Assembly: GCF_004214935.1 (NCBI RefSeq)
Contig: NZ_SFCC01000001.1
Span: 62,001 to 126,000 of the forward strand
Source of the DNA: Amycolatopsis suaedae
GTDB lineage: Bacteria > Actinomycetota > Actinomycetes > Mycobacteriales > Pseudonocardiaceae
DNA: 64,000 bases
Direction: 5' to 3'
A model generated the notes under the pieces. It searched no databases, was not told the origin of the DNA, and was given only the letters and a program-made list of their open reading frames with translations. The translations under genes were made by a program, and so were the position numbers. Numbering within the stretch: position 1 is the first letter of the stretch; every line of letters starts with the position of its first letter. This document shows positions 8,208 through 18,660 of this stretch, in pieces.

Positions 8208-10292
8208 TCAGCCGCTCACGCCAGGGCGGCCATTCTCGACCCGTCCGGTCAGGGCGCTGAGGAAGGCGGGGTCGGCGTCGGTGGTGACGCGGACGTCGAA
8301 CCAGCCCTGTTCCGTCCGCCACGGCAGCCGTGCCGTTCCGCGCGGCGGCGCGGGCAGGACGCGGGTGGTGTGCGCGTAGCGGCTGCTGGTGAACCGCATG
8401 AGCACCAGCCGGTCGCCCGGGTTGGTGACCGACAGCTCGATACCCGAGCGCAGCGGCAGCGTGCGGCTGCGTACCTCGATACCGGCCGCGGCGCCGCTGC
8501 GCCTGCCACGCAGTTCCCACCACGCCCGGTTCGGCCCCTGCACGACCACGCGGTAGTCCTCGCCGGTCAGCGGCAGCCGGATCTCCCGGGTGCCGGTGAC
8601 GTCGTGGTGTGCCGGACGGGGCAGCTCGACGCCGGCGTAGGCGTAAACGGCGAAGTGCACCGCCGACGTCCCGTCGTTGGCCAGCGTCAGCACGAGGTGG
8701 CCGTTCGCGACGTGTCCGGTCACCGTGGGCCGGTAGGGCAGCGGCCGGGCCGGGCGGGTGCCGGGCTCGACGGCGGGCAGGGCCTGCCGGACCGGGGGCT
8801 TGGGGTGCCAGCGGTCGATGGGCCGCGGCACCGGGCCCGGCTTGCGGGGCAGCGGCGGCCTGCCGGTCCGGGTGAAGTCGAACGCCCCGGTCAGATCGCC
8901 CGCGACGGTGCGCCGCCAGCGGCTGATGTTCGGTTCGGCGACGCCGGTCCAGCGCTCCAGGAACCGCAGGACCGAGGTGTGGTCGTAGACATGTGAGTCG
9001 ACGAAGCCGCCGACCGACCACGGCGACACGACGGTCATCGGCACCCGCGGCCCGAACCCGATCGGCTGTCCCTCGAAGTGCTCGGCGGCGTCGTCCGCGG
9101 GCGGCACCGGCGGTGGCACGTGGTCGAAGTAGCCGTCGTTCTCGTCGAAGTTGAGCAGCAGCACGGTACGCGACCAGGTGTCCGGGTCCGACGCGATGGC
9201 GTCGAGCACGTCGTAGATCAGGTTCGCGCTGCCGACCGGGGTGGACGCGCCGGGGTGCTCGGAGTCTGCGGCCGACGGGACCAGCCAGCTCACCTTCGGC
9301 AGCGTGCCGGCGGCGATGTCGGCACGCAGGCGCGGTACCAGCGACTCGGGTTCGGTGCGGCGCATGGCCCGTTCGAACAGGTTGCGCTCGGCCGGGGTGA
9401 GCGTGGCGACGCCCGCCTCGAAGCGCCGCAGCAGCTCGGCCCGCTCGTCCGCGCTGCGGTCGAACAGGGCGAAGTAGAACTCCTCGGTGGTGCGGAACTT
9501 CGTCGTGGGAGTGTTGACGGCTTCCAGGATGCGGCGGCCGATCCGCTTGAACGGCACGAAGTACTCGACCGCGTTGTCGGTGAAGTTGTCCCACTCCTGG
9601 TAGATGCGCCAGGACACGCCCGCGGCGTCGAGGCGCTCGGGGTAGGTGGTCCAGGTGTAGCCGGGGTGGTCGTAGGAGTAGGCCGCGTTGGTGACTGCGC
9701 GGCGGCCGTCGGCCTCGGTGCCGATGGTGCCGGTCATCAGGTAGTTGCGGTTGGGGTTGGTGGAGCCGAACACCGAGCAGTGATAGGCGTCGCAGATGGT
9801 GAACGTGTCGGCCAGCTCGTACTGCAGCGCGATGTCGGTGCGGTCGTAGTAGGTCATCGTGGCCGGTGTCTTGGCGGCGATCCAGGCGTTGTTCCAGCCC
9901 TTGGCCCACGCCCTGCCGCTGCCGCCCCAGCTGTGGTCGAGGTCGCCGAGGTACTGGATGTCCGACGGATCGCGACCGGCCGCGGCGGCCTGCTCGCGCA
10001 GTGAGAACGGCAGTACGGTGCCGCCCGCGGGGTTGGGCTGCTCGAAGATCGTGCCGCCGCCCGGCAGCTCCAGCGGCGAGGCGTCGCCGAACCCGCGCAC
10101 GCCGCGCAGGGTGCCGAAGTAGTGGTCGAACGAGCGGTTTTCCTGCATCAGGACGATGACGTGCTCGATCGCCCGCAGGCCGCCGCCGCGGATCGGCTGG
10201 GCCATGGCGGTGTGCAGGGACGGTGGGAGCAGTGATCCGGCGAGTGCGGCGCCGGAGACGCCGAGCATGCGGCGGCGGGAGAGTTCGGGCAT
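8208..10292 (-). CDS. plcN: Phosphocholine-specific phospholipase C, Tat-secreted
   Basis: 694 residues. The Tat signal is SRRRMLGVSGAALAG (residues about 4-18), followed by a hydrophobic stretch and a probable cleavage after AMA. The phosphoesterase domain begins with VIVLMQENRSFDHYFGTLRG, the signature of bacterial non-haemolytic PLCs and acid phosphatases. It carries metal/substrate motifs such as NFDENDGYFDHV, and two C-terminal beta domains (about residues 510-694) complete the phosphocholine-specific PLC architecture. It should cleave phosphatidylcholine-type lipids outside the cell. Start is ATG 10292. A larger overlapping frame is a shadow. The gene symbol is by family analogy only. 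Confidence 0.9.
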   Translation of the reverse strand: MPELSRRRMLGVSGAALAGSLLPPSLHTAMAQPIRGGGLRAIEHVIVLMQENRSFDHYFGTLRGVRGFGDASPLELPGGGTIFEQPNPAGGTVLPFSLREQAAAAGRDPSDIQYLGDLDHSWGGSGRAWAKGWNNAWIAAKTPATMTYYDRTDIALQYELADTFTICDAYHCSVFGSTNPNRNYLMTGTIGTEADGRRAVTNAAYSYDHPGYTWTTYPERLDAAGVSWRIYQEWDNFTDNAVEYFVPFKRIGRRILEAVNTPTTKFRTTEEFYFALFDRSADERAELLRRFEAGVATLTPAERNLFERAMRRTEPESLVPRLRADIAAGTLPKVSWLVPSAADSEHPGASTPVGSANLIYDVLDAIASDPDTWSRTVLLLNFDENDGYFDHVPPPVPPADDAAEHFEGQPIGFGPRVPMTVVSPWSVGGFVDSHVYDHTSVLRFLERWTGVAEPNISRWRRTVAGDLTGAFDFTRTGRPPLPRKPGPVPRPIDRWHPKPPVRQALPAVEPGTRPARPLPYRPTVTGHVANGHLVLTLANDGTSAVHFAVYAYAGVELPRPAHHDVTGTREIRLPLTGEDYRVVVQGPNRAWWELRGRRSGAAAGIEVRSRTLPLRSGIELSVTNPGDRLVLMRFTSSRYAHTTRVLPAPPRGTARLPWRTEQGWFDVRVTTDADPAFLSALTGRVENGRPGVSG

Positions 10293-10344
10293 GCCGGAAC
10301 ACTCGCCGAGCGACGTGAACGGCGCAAGAACCCTTGGTAGCTGA

Positions 10345-10968
10345 TCAGCGCAGGTTTCGGATGATCAGCTCGGCCGCCTTGGCGGCGGCGCCGCACGGAT
10401 CGTTCTCCCAGTGCGGTACCGGCTTCTCGCTTTCGAGTTCGTAGTTCACGACCAGCATGGTGTCGTCGGCGACGCCGATCGACGCGTTGCAGGAGCGCTC
10501 GGGCAGGTCGCCGGGGATCGAGATGATGACGGGGAGACCGTCGATCGAGGTCTCGGTCCACCGGGTGTACAGCTCAGGCTGGCGCCGATGGAGGTCGACG
10601 AGGTGGGCCAGGGATCTGAGGTTCACGGTCGCCGGACCCGGAAGGAACGCCAGCACCGATGCCGAGGTGAACCTGAACCAGGAGCACGACGGGCCGTCGG
10701 CGGAGTGGGAGTCCGTGTCGATCGGGCCGAGCGGATCGTCGACGATGCTGAGCTGGGCCAGCTCGTCCTTGCCGAGGGCGGAACACGGGTTCGCGACGAA
10801 CCTGTCGAGCGGCAGCGGGTTGCTCACCGGGGTGACCGGCACCGGGGCGCCGGTCGCGGCCGGGACCGGCGTCGGCAGGTTGCGCAGCCACTCCGGCACG
10901 TCGGACTCCGGACCGCATGCCGAGGCGCCGAGTACGAACACCACGGCGGCGACGAGTCGGATCCACAT
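10345..10968 (-). CDS. DUF3558 family lipoprotein
   Basis: 207 residues. A short lipoprotein signal ends in the lipobox LGASAC (Cys18), then comes a Pro/Val-rich linker and a DUF3558 domain beginning NPLPLDRFVANPCSAL, with the family's paired cysteines (NPCSAL and PSCSWF; further Cys in ERSCNA and DPCGAA). The family is abundant in Pseudonocardiaceae and mycobacteria as surface lipoproteins of unknown role. Transcribed toward the phospholipase gene with a 52-base gap, and divergent from the GNAT gene. Confidence 0.85.
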   Translation of the reverse strand: MWIRLVAAVVFVLGASACGPESDVPEWLRNLPTPVPAATGAPVPVTPVSNPLPLDRFVANPCSALGKDELAQLSIVDDPLGPIDTDSHSADGPSCSWFRFTSASVLAFLPGPATVNLRSLAHLVDLHRRQPELYTRWTETSIDGLPVIISIPGDLPERSCNASIGVADDTMLVVNYELESEKPVPHWENDPCGAAAKAAELIIRNLR

Positions 10969-11039
10969 TCGCAGCCTCCCCTCTGCGCCGGTGATCGTAA
11001 CCGATCGACTTCGGCGGGTGACGGGCTACGGTCGGCGGC

Positions 11040-11597
11040 GTGGAGGTTTCGACTCGACGGCTCCCGGGCAGCGCCGGCGCCGACACCGCGTTGATGCAAC
11101 GGCTGGCCGACCTGGTGAACGTCGTCTACGCCGAGTCCGAGCAAGGCATGTGGAACGACGGCGCGGCACGCACCAGCACCACCGAGATGGCGTCGATGAC
11201 GGCCGCGGGCGAGATCGTCGTGGCCACCCTCGGCCGGGAGACGGTCGGCTGCGTGCGCCTGCGGCGCATCGACGAGACGACCGCCGAGTTCGGCGTGCTG
11301 GCCGCCGACCCCGCCCGGCGTGGCGTCGGCGTCGGGCGGGAACTGGTGCGCCACGTCGAGCGGGTCAGCGCGGCCGACGGCGTCACCACGATGCGGCTGG
11401 AGGTGCTGGTGCCCCGCGAGTGGTCTCACCCCAGCAAGGAGTTCCTGATCGGCTGGTACACCCGGATCGGCTACCGGCGCACCGGCACCGGCCGCGTCGA
11501 CGAGGCGCACCCGCACCTGGCGCCGCTGCTGGCCACGCCGTGCGACGTGGCCCAGTTCGCCAAGCCGCTCACCGAAAGCTCATTCGGAGCCGAGTAG
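11040..11597 (+). CDS. GNAT family N-acetyltransferase
   Basis: 185 residues with the acetyl-CoA binding signature GVLAADPARRGVGVGRELV (motif A, Q/RxxGxG/A) followed by motif B FLIGWYTRIGYRRTG. The substrate is unknown. The start is GTG 11040, 71 bases from the divergent DUF3558 start, so the gap should hold both promoters. A single-domain protein of normal length with no anomaly. Confidence 0.82.
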   Translation: MEVSTRRLPGSAGADTALMQRLADLVNVVYAESEQGMWNDGAARTSTTEMASMTAAGEIVVATLGRETVGCVRLRRIDETTAEFGVLAADPARRGVGVGRELVRHVERVSAADGVTTMRLEVLVPREWSHPSKEFLIGWYTRIGYRRTGTGRVDEAHPHLAPLLATPCDVAQFAKPLTESSFGAE

Positions 11598-11714
11598 CCG
11601 AACCCGAATAGTCTGACCCGGACGGGTACGGCCAGCCTGCCCGGTAGGCCGTGGCCGGGCACGGTAGCCTGACCGGCAATCACAGACCGGAATCGAAAGA
11701 GCCGAGGAGGGCCC

Positions 11715-12116
11715 GTGTCGGCAGGGCAGATCGCCGCACTCATCGCCGCAGGCGCGTTCGTACTGCTGGTGCTGCTGCTGGCGATCCCGTTGGTCAAGCT
11801 CGGCCGGACGCTGGACGAGGCCACCATCGCGATCCGCAAGGCACACGAGAACACCGACCCGCTGTTCGACGGCGCCAACGAGACCATCACGCACGTCAAC
11901 ACCCAGCTGGAGCGGGTGGACGGCATCACGGCCAACGCCAAGGCGGTCAGCGGCAACGTCTCCGCCCTGTCCTCGGTGTTCACCGCGACACTCGGCGGTC
12001 CGCTGGTGAAGACCGCGGCCCTGTCCTACGGCCTGAGCAAGGCCATCCGCAGGCGCAAGTCCGCGAAGGCCGACAGGGCCGTCGCCACCAAGGTCAGGCG
12101 GAGGGGCAGGGCATGA
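11715..12116 (+). CDS. DUF948 domain membrane-anchored protein
   Basis: 133 residues. One N-terminal transmembrane helix (about residues 5-27, rich in Ala/Leu/Val) precedes a helical segment with HENTDPLFDGANETITHVN, the DUF948 pattern, and a basic tail. GTG at 11715 follows GAGGAGGG. The next gene overlaps by 4 bases (ATGA). The DUF948-DUF6167 pair directly upstream of alaS is a recurrent actinobacterial arrangement; its function is not established. Confidence 0.82.
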   Translation: MSAGQIAALIAAGAFVLLVLLLAIPLVKLGRTLDEATIAIRKAHENTDPLFDGANETITHVNTQLERVDGITANAKAVSGNVSALSSVFTATLGGPLVKTAALSYGLSKAIRRRKSAKADRAVATKVRRRGRA

Positions 12117-12412
12117 GGCGGCTGTTCTGGCTCGGCGTCGGCGTGGTCGCCGGCGTCGCGATCTCCCGCAAGGCCACGGAAACCGCTCGTCAGGCGACGC
12201 CGGCGGGGTTAGCCTCGAACCTGGGCGACGCCGTGCGGGAGCTGGCGGGCGCCGTTGGCTCGTTCGGCGCCGACGTCCGGGCGGGCATGAGCGAGCGGGA
12301 ACAGGAGCTGGCCGACATGGTGGAGCAGCGCGCCGGAGTCGAGGTGTCGCGGCGGCCCGAGGGCCGTCACGCCGCACCGCGCCCGCGGCGAGCTCGCCGG
12401 GCGGAAGGCTGA
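12113..12412 (+). CDS. DUF6167 family small membrane protein
   Basis: 99 residues from the ATG that overlaps the previous stop. An N-terminal hydrophobic helix (LFWLGVGVVAGVAIS) precedes an amphipathic middle (GLASNLGDAVRELAGAVGSF) and an Arg-rich tail. Assigned from its position between the DUF948 gene and alaS and from its composition. A longer frame upstream in the same phase is a shadow of the DUF948 gene. Confidence 0.65.
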   Translation: MRRLFWLGVGVVAGVAISRKATETARQATPAGLASNLGDAVRELAGAVGSFGADVRAGMSEREQELADMVEQRAGVEVSRRPEGRHAAPRPRRARRAEG

Positions 12413-12494
12413 CGCAGCCGGCCGTCGCGCGAGACGCCGCAGCGAACCTTCCGCCGGAGCAGGCCCCCGACCGCTTCCAGCACAAGGAAAACCA

Positions 12495-15161
12495 GTGGAA
12501 ACACACGAGATCAACAACCGCTTCCTCGGCTACTTCGAAAAGCAGGGGCACACCAGGGTGCCCAGCGCCTCGCTGATCCTGGACGACCCGAACCTGCTGT
12601 TCGTCAACGCCGGCATGGTCCAGTTCAAGCCGTACTTCCTCGGCGAGGTGCCGCCGCCGTACCCGCGCGCGACCAGCATCCAGAAGTGCGTGCGCACCGG
12701 CGACATCGACGAGGTCGGCAAGACCACCCGGCACAACACGTTCTTCCAGATGGCCGGCAACTTCTCGTTCGGCGACTACTTCAAGGAAGGCGCGATCGCG
12801 CACGCCTGGGAGCTGCTCACCACCTCCCAGGACTCCGGCGGCCTCGGCTTCGACCCGGACCGGCTGTGGGTGACCGTGTACGAGAAGGACGCCGAGACGG
12901 CCGGCCTGTGGAGCCGGGCCACCGGCATCCCGACCGAGCGCATCCAGTACCGCGGCGCCGAGGACAACTACTGGGACATGGGCGTGCCCGGTCCCGGCGG
13001 CCCGTGCTCGGAGATCTACTTCGACCGCGGCCCCGAACACGGCCGGGACGGCGGCCCCGCCGTCGACGAGGACCGGTACCTGGAGATCTGGAACCTGGTC
13101 TTCATGCAGGACATCCGCGGCGAGGTCAGCCCGAAGAAGGGCGCCCCGGTGCTGGGTGAGCTGCCGAAGAAGAACATCGACACCGGCATGGGCGTCGAGC
13201 GCGTGGCCTGCCTGCTGCAGGGCGTGGAGAACGTCTACGAGACCGACCTGGTGCGCCCGGTGATCGCCAGGGCCGAGGAGTTCTCCGGCCGCCACTACGG
13301 GCGCGACCACGCCGACGACGTCCGGTTCCGGGTCATCGCCGACCACGCCCGCTCCGGCATGCTGCTGATCGGCGACGGCGTCACCCCCGGCAACGAGGCC
13401 CGCGGCTACGTGCTGCGCCGCCTGCTGCGCCGCATCGTCCGCTCGATGCGCCTGCTCGGCGTGCACGAGCCGGTGCTGCCCGAGTTCGCCGCCGTGGTGC
13501 GCGACGCGATGTCGCCGTCCTACCCGGAGCTGGCACGCGACTTCGACCGGATCAGCGACGTCATGCGGGCCGAGGAGGAGACCTTCCTCGCCACGCTCAC
13601 CAGCGGGTCGCGCATCTTCGACCTCGCCGCCGAGCAGACCAAGCGGTCCGGTGGCTCCGTCCTGGCCGGGGACAAGGCGTTCCAGCTGCACGACACCTAC
13701 GGCTTCCCGATCGACCTGACCCTGGAGATGGCGGCCGAGCAGGGCCTGGAGGTCGACGAGGCGGGCTTCCGCACGCTGATGGAGGAGCAGCGGCAGCGGG
13801 CCAAGGCCGACGCCGCGACGCGCAAGAGCGGCCACGGTGACCTGTCGGTCTACCGCGACGTGCTGGAGGCCCACGGCGAGACCGAGTTCCTCGGCTACAC
13901 CGACCTGCAGGCCACCGCGAACGTCGTCGGCCTGCTGGTCGACGGCACGCCGGTGCGCAGCGCGGCCGCGGGCACGAAGGCCGAGCTGGTGCTGGACCGC
14001 ACCCCGTTCTACGCCGAGAGCGGTGGCCAGGTCGCCGACACCGGTGTGCTGGTCGGTTCGGGTGTCGAGCTGACCGTGCTGGACGTGCAGAAGATCGTGC
14101 CGGGACTGTTCGTGCACCGGGTCGAGGTCGTCTCCGGCGAGGTCGGCGTCGGCACCGAGCTGACCGGCTCGGTGGACGCCGCGCGCCGGTCGGCGATCGA
14201 GCGCTCCCACTCGGCCACCCACCTCGTGCACGCCGCGGTGCGCGGTGCCTACGGCAAGCGCGCCGCGCAGGCGGGCTCGCTGAACTCGCCCGGCCGCATG
14301 CGGTTCGACTTCACCAGCTCCGGCGGTGTGTCGGCCGATGTGCTGACCGAGGTCGAGGAGGAGGTCAACGACTACCTGCGCACCGACGTCGAGGTGCAGA
14401 GCTACGTCACCACCAAGGACAAGGCGCTGGAACTCGGCGCGATCGCGTTGTTCGGCGAGAAATACGGCAACGACGTCCGCGTGGTCGACATGGGCGAGTA
14501 CTCCCGCGAGCTGTGCGGTGGCACCCACGTCCAGCGCATCGGCCAGCTCGGCCTGGTCAAGCTGGTCGCCGACGCCTCGATCGGGTCGGGCGTGCACCGG
14601 GTGGAGGCGCTGGTCGGCCCGGACGCGCTGCGGTACGTCCGCAAGGAGCAGCTGCTGGTCTCCCAGCTGGCCGGCACGCTGAAGGTGCCCACCGAGCAGC
14701 TGCCGTCGCGGATCGACGACGTGCTGTCCCGGCTGCGTGCCGCGGAGAAGGAGATCGAGCAGCTCAAGACCCAGCAGGTGCTCGGCTCCGCGGGCGACCT
14801 CGCCGCGAAGGCCTCCGACGTCGACGGTGTCGCGGTGGTGGCCGAGAAGCTCGCCGACGGCGTCGACGCCGCCGGCGTGCGGGCACTGGCCGCCGAGGTG
14901 CGCGGCCGGCTCGGCAGCCGGCCCGGCGTCGTGGTGCTGTTCGCGCCGTCCGGGGACAAGCTGAGCTTCGTCGTGGCCACCACGGCGGCGGCCAGGGACA
15001 AGGGCATCGCCGCGGGCAAGCTGGTGCCGTCGTTCGCGGGGCCGGTCGGCGGCCGCGGGGGCGGCAAGCCGGACCTGGCGCAGGGCGGCGGGACCAACCC
15101 CGCCGGTATCGACGAGGCCATCACCGCGGTGCGGACGGCCGTGCGGGAGGCGGCTGGGTGA
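12495..15161 (+). CDS. alaS: Alanine--tRNA ligase
   Basis: 888 residues, full length. The N-terminal catalytic core has [18 protein letters not shown] and motif 2 [19 protein letters not shown]. The editing domain carries [12 protein letters not shown] and the zinc-associated ELCGGTHV, and the C-terminal DHHA1-type domain ends with [15 protein letters not shown]. It charges tRNA with alanine and clears mischarged Ser/Gly. GTG at 12495 follows AAGGA. The 3' end overlaps ruvX by 4 bases (GTGA), which fixes the ruvX start. Confidence 0.98.
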   Translation: METHEINNRFLGYFEKQGHTRVPSASLILDDPNLLFVNAGMVQFKPYFLGEVPPPYPRATSIQKCVRTGDIDEVGKTTRHNTFFQMAGNFSFGDYFKEGAIAHAWELLTTSQDSGGLGFDPDRLWVTVYEKDAETAGLWSRATGIPTERIQYRGAEDNYWDMGVPGPGGPCSEIYFDRGPEHGRDGGPAVDEDRYLEIWNLVFMQDIRGEVSPKKGAPVLGELPKKNIDTGMGVERVACLLQGVENVYETDLVRPVIARAEEFSGRHYGRDHADDVRFRVIADHARSGMLLIGDGVTPGNEARGYVLRRLLRRIVRSMRLLGVHEPVLPEFAAVVRDAMSPSYPELARDFDRISDVMRAEEETFLATLTSGSRIFDLAAEQTKRSGGSVLAGDKAFQLHDTYGFPIDLTLEMAAEQGLEVDEAGFRTLMEEQRQRAKADAATRKSGHGDLSVYRDVLEAHGETEFLGYTDLQATANVVGLLVDGTPVRSAAAGTKAELVLDRTPFYAESGGQVADTGVLVGSGVELTVLDVQKIVPGLFVHRVEVVSGEVGVGTELTGSVDAARRSAIERSHSATHLVHAAVRGAYGKRAAQAGSLNSPGRMRFDFTSSGGVSADVLTEVEEEVNDYLRTDVEVQSYVTTKDKALELGAIALFGEKYGNDVRVVDMGEYSRELCGGTHVQRIGQLGLVKLVADASIGSGVHRVEALVGPDALRYVRKEQLLVSQLAGTLKVPTEQLPSRIDDVLSRLRAAEKEIEQLKTQQVLGSAGDLAAKASDVDGVAVVAEKLADGVDAAGVRALAAEVRGRLGSRPGVVVLFAPSGDKLSFVVATTAAARDKGIAAGKLVPSFAGPVGGRGGGKPDLAQGGGTNPAGIDEAITAVRTAVREAAG

Positions 15162-15649
15162 AGCCCCCGCAAGCGGACCGGCCCGGGGAGGACGATCCCG
15201 GGCCGGGCCGTCGTCTGGGTGTCGACGTCGGTGCGGTGCGGGTGGGGATCGCGCTGAGCGATCCCTCACCCGTTCTTGCTACCCCGCTCGTTACCCTGTC
15301 GCGTGATGCGACCCAGGACAGCGATCTCGACCAGCTCGCCGCACTCGTCACCGAGCACGAGGTGGTCGAGGTGATCGTGGGTCTGCCGAGGACGCTCGCC
15401 GACCGGCACGGTCCGGCCGCGGCCATCGCCGTCGAGTATGCCGAGGCGCTCGCCGGCCGGGTGGCCCCGGTGCCGGTGCGGCTGGCCGACGAACGGCTGA
15501 CCACGGTCAGCGCGGCACGCATGCTGTCCGGACGCGGGGTGAAGGGTCGCAAGCAACGGGCGGTCGTCGATCAGGCGGCGGCCGTGGAGATCCTGCAGGG
15601 CTGGCTGGACGGACGAGCCGCCCTGCGTGCGCGGAAAGGTGAGTCGTGA
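15158..15649 (+). CDS. ruvX: Putative Holliday junction resolvase / pre-16S rRNA nuclease (YqgF)
   Basis: 163 residues with an RNase H-like fold: [16 protein letters not shown] (first catalytic Asp), [18 protein letters not shown] and the C-terminal [14 protein letters not shown] (last acidic residue). YqgF proteins process pre-16S rRNA 5' ends and have been proposed as resolvases. GTG 15158 overlaps the alaS stop and the stop overlaps mltG's GTG, so translation is tightly coupled in alaS-ruvX-mltG. Confidence 0.93.
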   Translation: MKPPQADRPGEDDPGPGRRLGVDVGAVRVGIALSDPSPVLATPLVTLSRDATQDSDLDQLAALVTEHEVVEVIVGLPRTLADRHGPAAAIAVEYAEALAGRVAPVPVRLADERLTTVSAARMLSGRGVKGRKQRAVVDQAAAVEILQGWLDGRAALRARKGES

Positions 15650-17208
15650 CCGACGACCCCTACGGCGAACGACCGGCCCGGCGGCCGCGTCAACCCCGTG
15701 ACCCCAGGCAGCAGCCAGGCCCGGTACCCCGCACCCGGCGTCCCGGCGACCCCCGCCGCGCCCGGCCCTCTGCCGAGCAGCCACCCGCCTGGGAACCCGA
15801 CGAGCCGCGTGAGCCCGTGCGACGGCCGGCGCCGCCGCGGGCACGGCCGCCCCGCCGGGCCGAACCGCCCCGTCCCAGCGGCAGGCGGCACCTGGAGGAG
15901 GAGCCGCCGACCGAGGTGATCGACAGCCCGCCGCCGCCCCCGCCGAGGCCGCGGAGCCGTCGTGCCGAGCCGGAACCGGAACCCGTTCCCGAGGACGACT
16001 ACTACGACGACCTGCTCGAGGACGAGTACTACGACGACGAGTACTACGACGACGAGTACGAGGACGAACCGCCGCCCCGCAAGCGGCGCCGCGGCCGCCG
16101 GGTGCTCGGCTGGGTCGCCGCGCTCGCGGTGATCGGGCTGCTCGCCGCCGGAGCGTTCTACGGTGCCCAGGAGTTCCTCGGCTTCGGTTACGACGACTAC
16201 GAGGGCAGCGGCGAGGCCGACATCGTCGTGCAGGTCGCCGAGGGCAACTCCACCAACGCGATCGGCGCCAAGCTGCAGGAGGCCGGTGTCGTCGCCAGTG
16301 CCAAGGCGTTCGTCGAGGCCAGCGAGGACGACGACCGGGTGCGCAGCGTGCAGCCCGGCTACTACGTGCTGAAGACGAAGATGTCCGGCGCCAGCGCGGT
16401 GGCCAGGCTGGTCGACCCGGCCGCACGCAAGGGCGTGCTGCAGATCCGCGGCGGCACCCAGCTCGACGACATCATCCAGCCGGACAAGAAGGTCACCGAC
16501 GGCGTGTACGCGCTGCTGTCCAAGGCGTCGTGTGCCGACCTCAACGGGCAGAGCACCTGCGTGCCGCCGGATGCGCTGCGGCAGGCCGCGGGCACCGCCG
16601 ACCTGACCGCGTTCGGCGTGCCACCGTGGGCGGCCGAGCAGGCCGCCAAGGCCGAACCCGCCCGCCGTATCGAAGGGCTCGTCGCCCCCGGGGTGTACGA
16701 CGTCAAGCCCGGCTGGAACGCACAGGAACTGCTGGGCGCGGTGCTGAAGGAGTCGGCGACGCGGCTGCAGGCCACCGGCCTGCCCAAGGCCGCCGACGGC
16801 ACCGGCCGCACGCCGTACCAGATCCTGACGATCGCCTCGATCATCGAACGCGAGGGTGTGAAGACAGACTTCGGCAAGGTGTCCCGGGTGATCTTCAACC
16901 GGCTGGGCAAGGACATGAAGCTGGAGATGGACTCCACCATCAACTACGTCCTGCACCGCCCGGTGGTGACCACGACGCCGGAGGACCGCGCCAAGGCCGG
17001 TCCGTACAACACCTACCTGAACAAGGGCCTGCCGCCGACGCCGATCTCCGCGCCCAGCGAGGAGGCCGTCGAGGCCGCGCTGAAGCCGGCCGAGGGGGAG
17101 TGGCTGTTCTTCGTCAAGTGCGAGAAGAACGGGCTGTCCTGCTTCGCGGTGACCAACGACGAGCACGAGCAGAACAAGCGTGACGCCAGGGCCCGGGGTG
17201 CCTACTAG
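15646..17208 (+). CDS. mltG: Endolytic murein transglycosylase MltG (YceG-like)
   Basis: 520 residues. A long cytoplasmic N-terminus (about 1-145), rich in Pro/Arg and ending in an Asp/Glu/Tyr-rich tract, comes before one transmembrane helix (about 150-170, [20 protein letters not shown]). A LysM-like segment and the YceG catalytic domain follow, with [19 protein letters not shown] (catalytic Glu) and [17 protein letters not shown]. It cleaves nascent glycan strands to end peptidoglycan polymerisation. The extended disordered cytoplasmic tail is common in actinobacteria and is not in the E. coli enzyme. Confidence 0.94.
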   Translation: MTDDPYGERPARRPRQPRDPRQQPGPVPRTRRPGDPRRARPSAEQPPAWEPDEPREPVRRPAPPRARPPRRAEPPRPSGRRHLEEEPPTEVIDSPPPPPPRPRSRRAEPEPEPVPEDDYYDDLLEDEYYDDEYYDDEYEDEPPPRKRRRGRRVLGWVAALAVIGLLAAGAFYGAQEFLGFGYDDYEGSGEADIVVQVAEGNSTNAIGAKLQEAGVVASAKAFVEASEDDDRVRSVQPGYYVLKTKMSGASAVARLVDPAARKGVLQIRGGTQLDDIIQPDKKVTDGVYALLSKASCADLNGQSTCVPPDALRQAAGTADLTAFGVPPWAAEQAAKAEPARRIEGLVAPGVYDVKPGWNAQELLGAVLKESATRLQATGLPKAADGTGRTPYQILTIASIIEREGVKTDFGKVSRVIFNRLGKDMKLEMDSTINYVLHRPVVTTTPEDRAKAGPYNTYLNKGLPPTPISAPSEEAVEAALKPAEGEWLFFVKCEKNGLSCFAVTNDEHEQNKRDARARGAY

Positions 17209-18040
17209 GGCGGCGGTGCTCGGCAAGCCGGTCGAGCACTCGCTCTCGCCCGTGCTGCACGGCGCCGCCTACCGTTCGCTGGGCCTGTCCGGGTGGAGTT
17301 ACGACCGGGTGGAGATGGACGCCGAGGGCCTGCCCGCGTTCGTCGCCGGGCTCGGGCCGGAGTGGGCCGGGTTGTCGGTGACCATGCCGGGCAAGCGGGC
17401 CGCGCTGGCCGTCGCCGACGAGGTGACCGACCGTGCCGCGGCCGTCGGCGCGGCCAACACACTGGTGCGCACCGGTGCGGGCTGGCTGGCCGACTGCACC
17501 GACGTCGACGGCGTCCTCGGTGCGTTGCGGGCGGCGGGCGGGTACCGGCCGTCGCCGGGCGACGCCGGTGTCGTGCTGGGTGCCGGTGGCACGGCGGCGG
17601 CGGTGGTCGTCGCGTTCGCCGCGCTGGGCCTGTCCGGGGTGACACTGGTGGTCCGGGACCCGGCCCGGGCGGCCGAGACGGTGGCGGCCTGCGACCGGGC
17701 CGGGCTCGCGGTGGACGTCCGGCCGTGGGCCGATCTGGCCGCGGTGCCGGCCGGGGCGGCGGTGCTGGTGAGCACCGTGCCGCCGGCGGCCGTCGCCGGT
17801 GCGGCGGACGCGCTGGCCTCGGCCGGGTGCGTGCTCGACGTCATTTACCACCCGTGGCCCACGCCGCTGGCCGAGGCGGTCGCCGCCCGCGGCGGCCGCC
17901 TGGCGACCGGGCTGGACATGCTGCTGCATCAGGCGTTCGGCCAGGTGGAGCAGTTCACCGGGCGGCAGGCGCCCAGGCAGGCCATGCGCGACGCGCTGCA
18001 CGAGGCGACCGGAGGCATTCTGCCGCTGCCGCTGGACTGA
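17198..18040 (+). CDS. aroE: Shikimate dehydrogenase
   Basis: About 280 residues. The shikimate-binding VEHSLSPVLHGAAYRSLG, catalytic Lys in SVTMPGKRAAL, Asn in GAANTLVR and Asp in DCTDVDG, and the Rossmann loop VVLGAGGTAAAV are present. It reduces 3-dehydroshikimate with NADPH. GTG 17198 gives [14 protein letters not shown], the expected N-terminus, overlapping mltG by 11 bases; GTG at 17180 is an alternative. It is separated by 14 kb from the rest of the aro genes (32172-35417), as usual in actinobacteria. Confidence 0.93.
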   Translation: MPTRAAVLGKPVEHSLSPVLHGAAYRSLGLSGWSYDRVEMDAEGLPAFVAGLGPEWAGLSVTMPGKRAALAVADEVTDRAAAVGAANTLVRTGAGWLADCTDVDGVLGALRAAGGYRPSPGDAGVVLGAGGTAAAVVVAFAALGLSGVTLVVRDPARAAETVAACDRAGLAVDVRPWADLAAVPAGAAVLVSTVPPAAVAGAADALASAGCVLDVIYHPWPTPLAEAVAARGGRLATGLDMLLHQAFGQVEQFTGRQAPRQAMRDALHEATGGILPLPLD

Positions 18041-18075
18041 TAATCTGGCCCGCTGCCTTGAGGAAAGGAGCCGGC

Positions 18076-18660
18076 GTGGCCAAGTCCGAACGCGTGCCGT
18101 ACACCGACGAGGAACTGCGGGAGTCCTTTGTGGACGGCCCGGTGGAACTCAACTCGACCGTCACTCTCGCCGAGTACGATCCCGGCTGGCCCGCCCGGTT
18201 CGAGCGGGAGGCCGCCCGGATCCGCGCGGCGCTGGGCGACCAGGTCGTCGAGCTGGAACACGTCGGGTCGACGTCGGTGCCCGGGCTGTGCGCGAAGCCG
18301 GTCATCGACATCATGCTGGTCGTGCCCGACTCGTCCGACGAGCCCCGCTACCTGCCCGCGCTGGAGGCGGCCGGCTACCAGCTGCGGGTGCGCGAGCCCG
18401 ACTGGGAGGAGCACCGCTGCCTGCGGGGCCCGGACGACGACGTGAACCTGCACGTCTACTCGCCGGGCAGCCGCGAGATCGAGCGGTACCGGCTGTTCCG
18501 GCAGCGGCTGCGGGAACACCCGGAGGAACGGGAGCTGTACGCGGCCACCAAGCGGGAGCTGGCCGCCCGCACCTGGCGGTACATGCAGAACTACGCGGAC
18601 GCCAAGAACGAGGTCATCGACGCCATCATCGCCCGCGCCCGGGCCGCCCAGGGCACGTGA
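18076..18660 (+). CDS. GrpB/UPF0157 family protein (nucleotidyltransferase-like fold)
   Basis: 194 residues. GrpB signature: VELEHVGSTSVPGLCAKP, then IDIMLVV, and a C-terminal helical part with YMQNYADAKNEVI. The fold is related to polymerase-beta-like nucleotidyltransferases. A CoaE-linked or standalone role has been suggested but no substrate is known. GTG 18076 follows a strong AGGAAAGGAG. Its TGA stop lies inside the left arm of a perfect 25-bp hairpin (18654-18706). Confidence 0.88.
   Translation: MAKSERVPYTDEELRESFVDGPVELNSTVTLAEYDPGWPARFEREAARIRAALGDQVVELEHVGSTSVPGLCAKPVIDIMLVVPDSSDEPRYLPALEAAGYQLRVREPDWEEHRCLRGPDDDVNLHVYSPGSREIERYRLFRQRLREHPEERELYAATKRELAARTWRYMQNYADAKNEVIDAIIARARAAQGT

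Noticed and set aside
11580..15269. Very long minus-strand open frame opposite alaS
   Set aside because: Composition is Arg/Gly/His/Val-rich shadow sequence, it has no domain, and alaS on the other strand is unambiguous. The same holds for the long frames opposite carB (45617-49048) and others.
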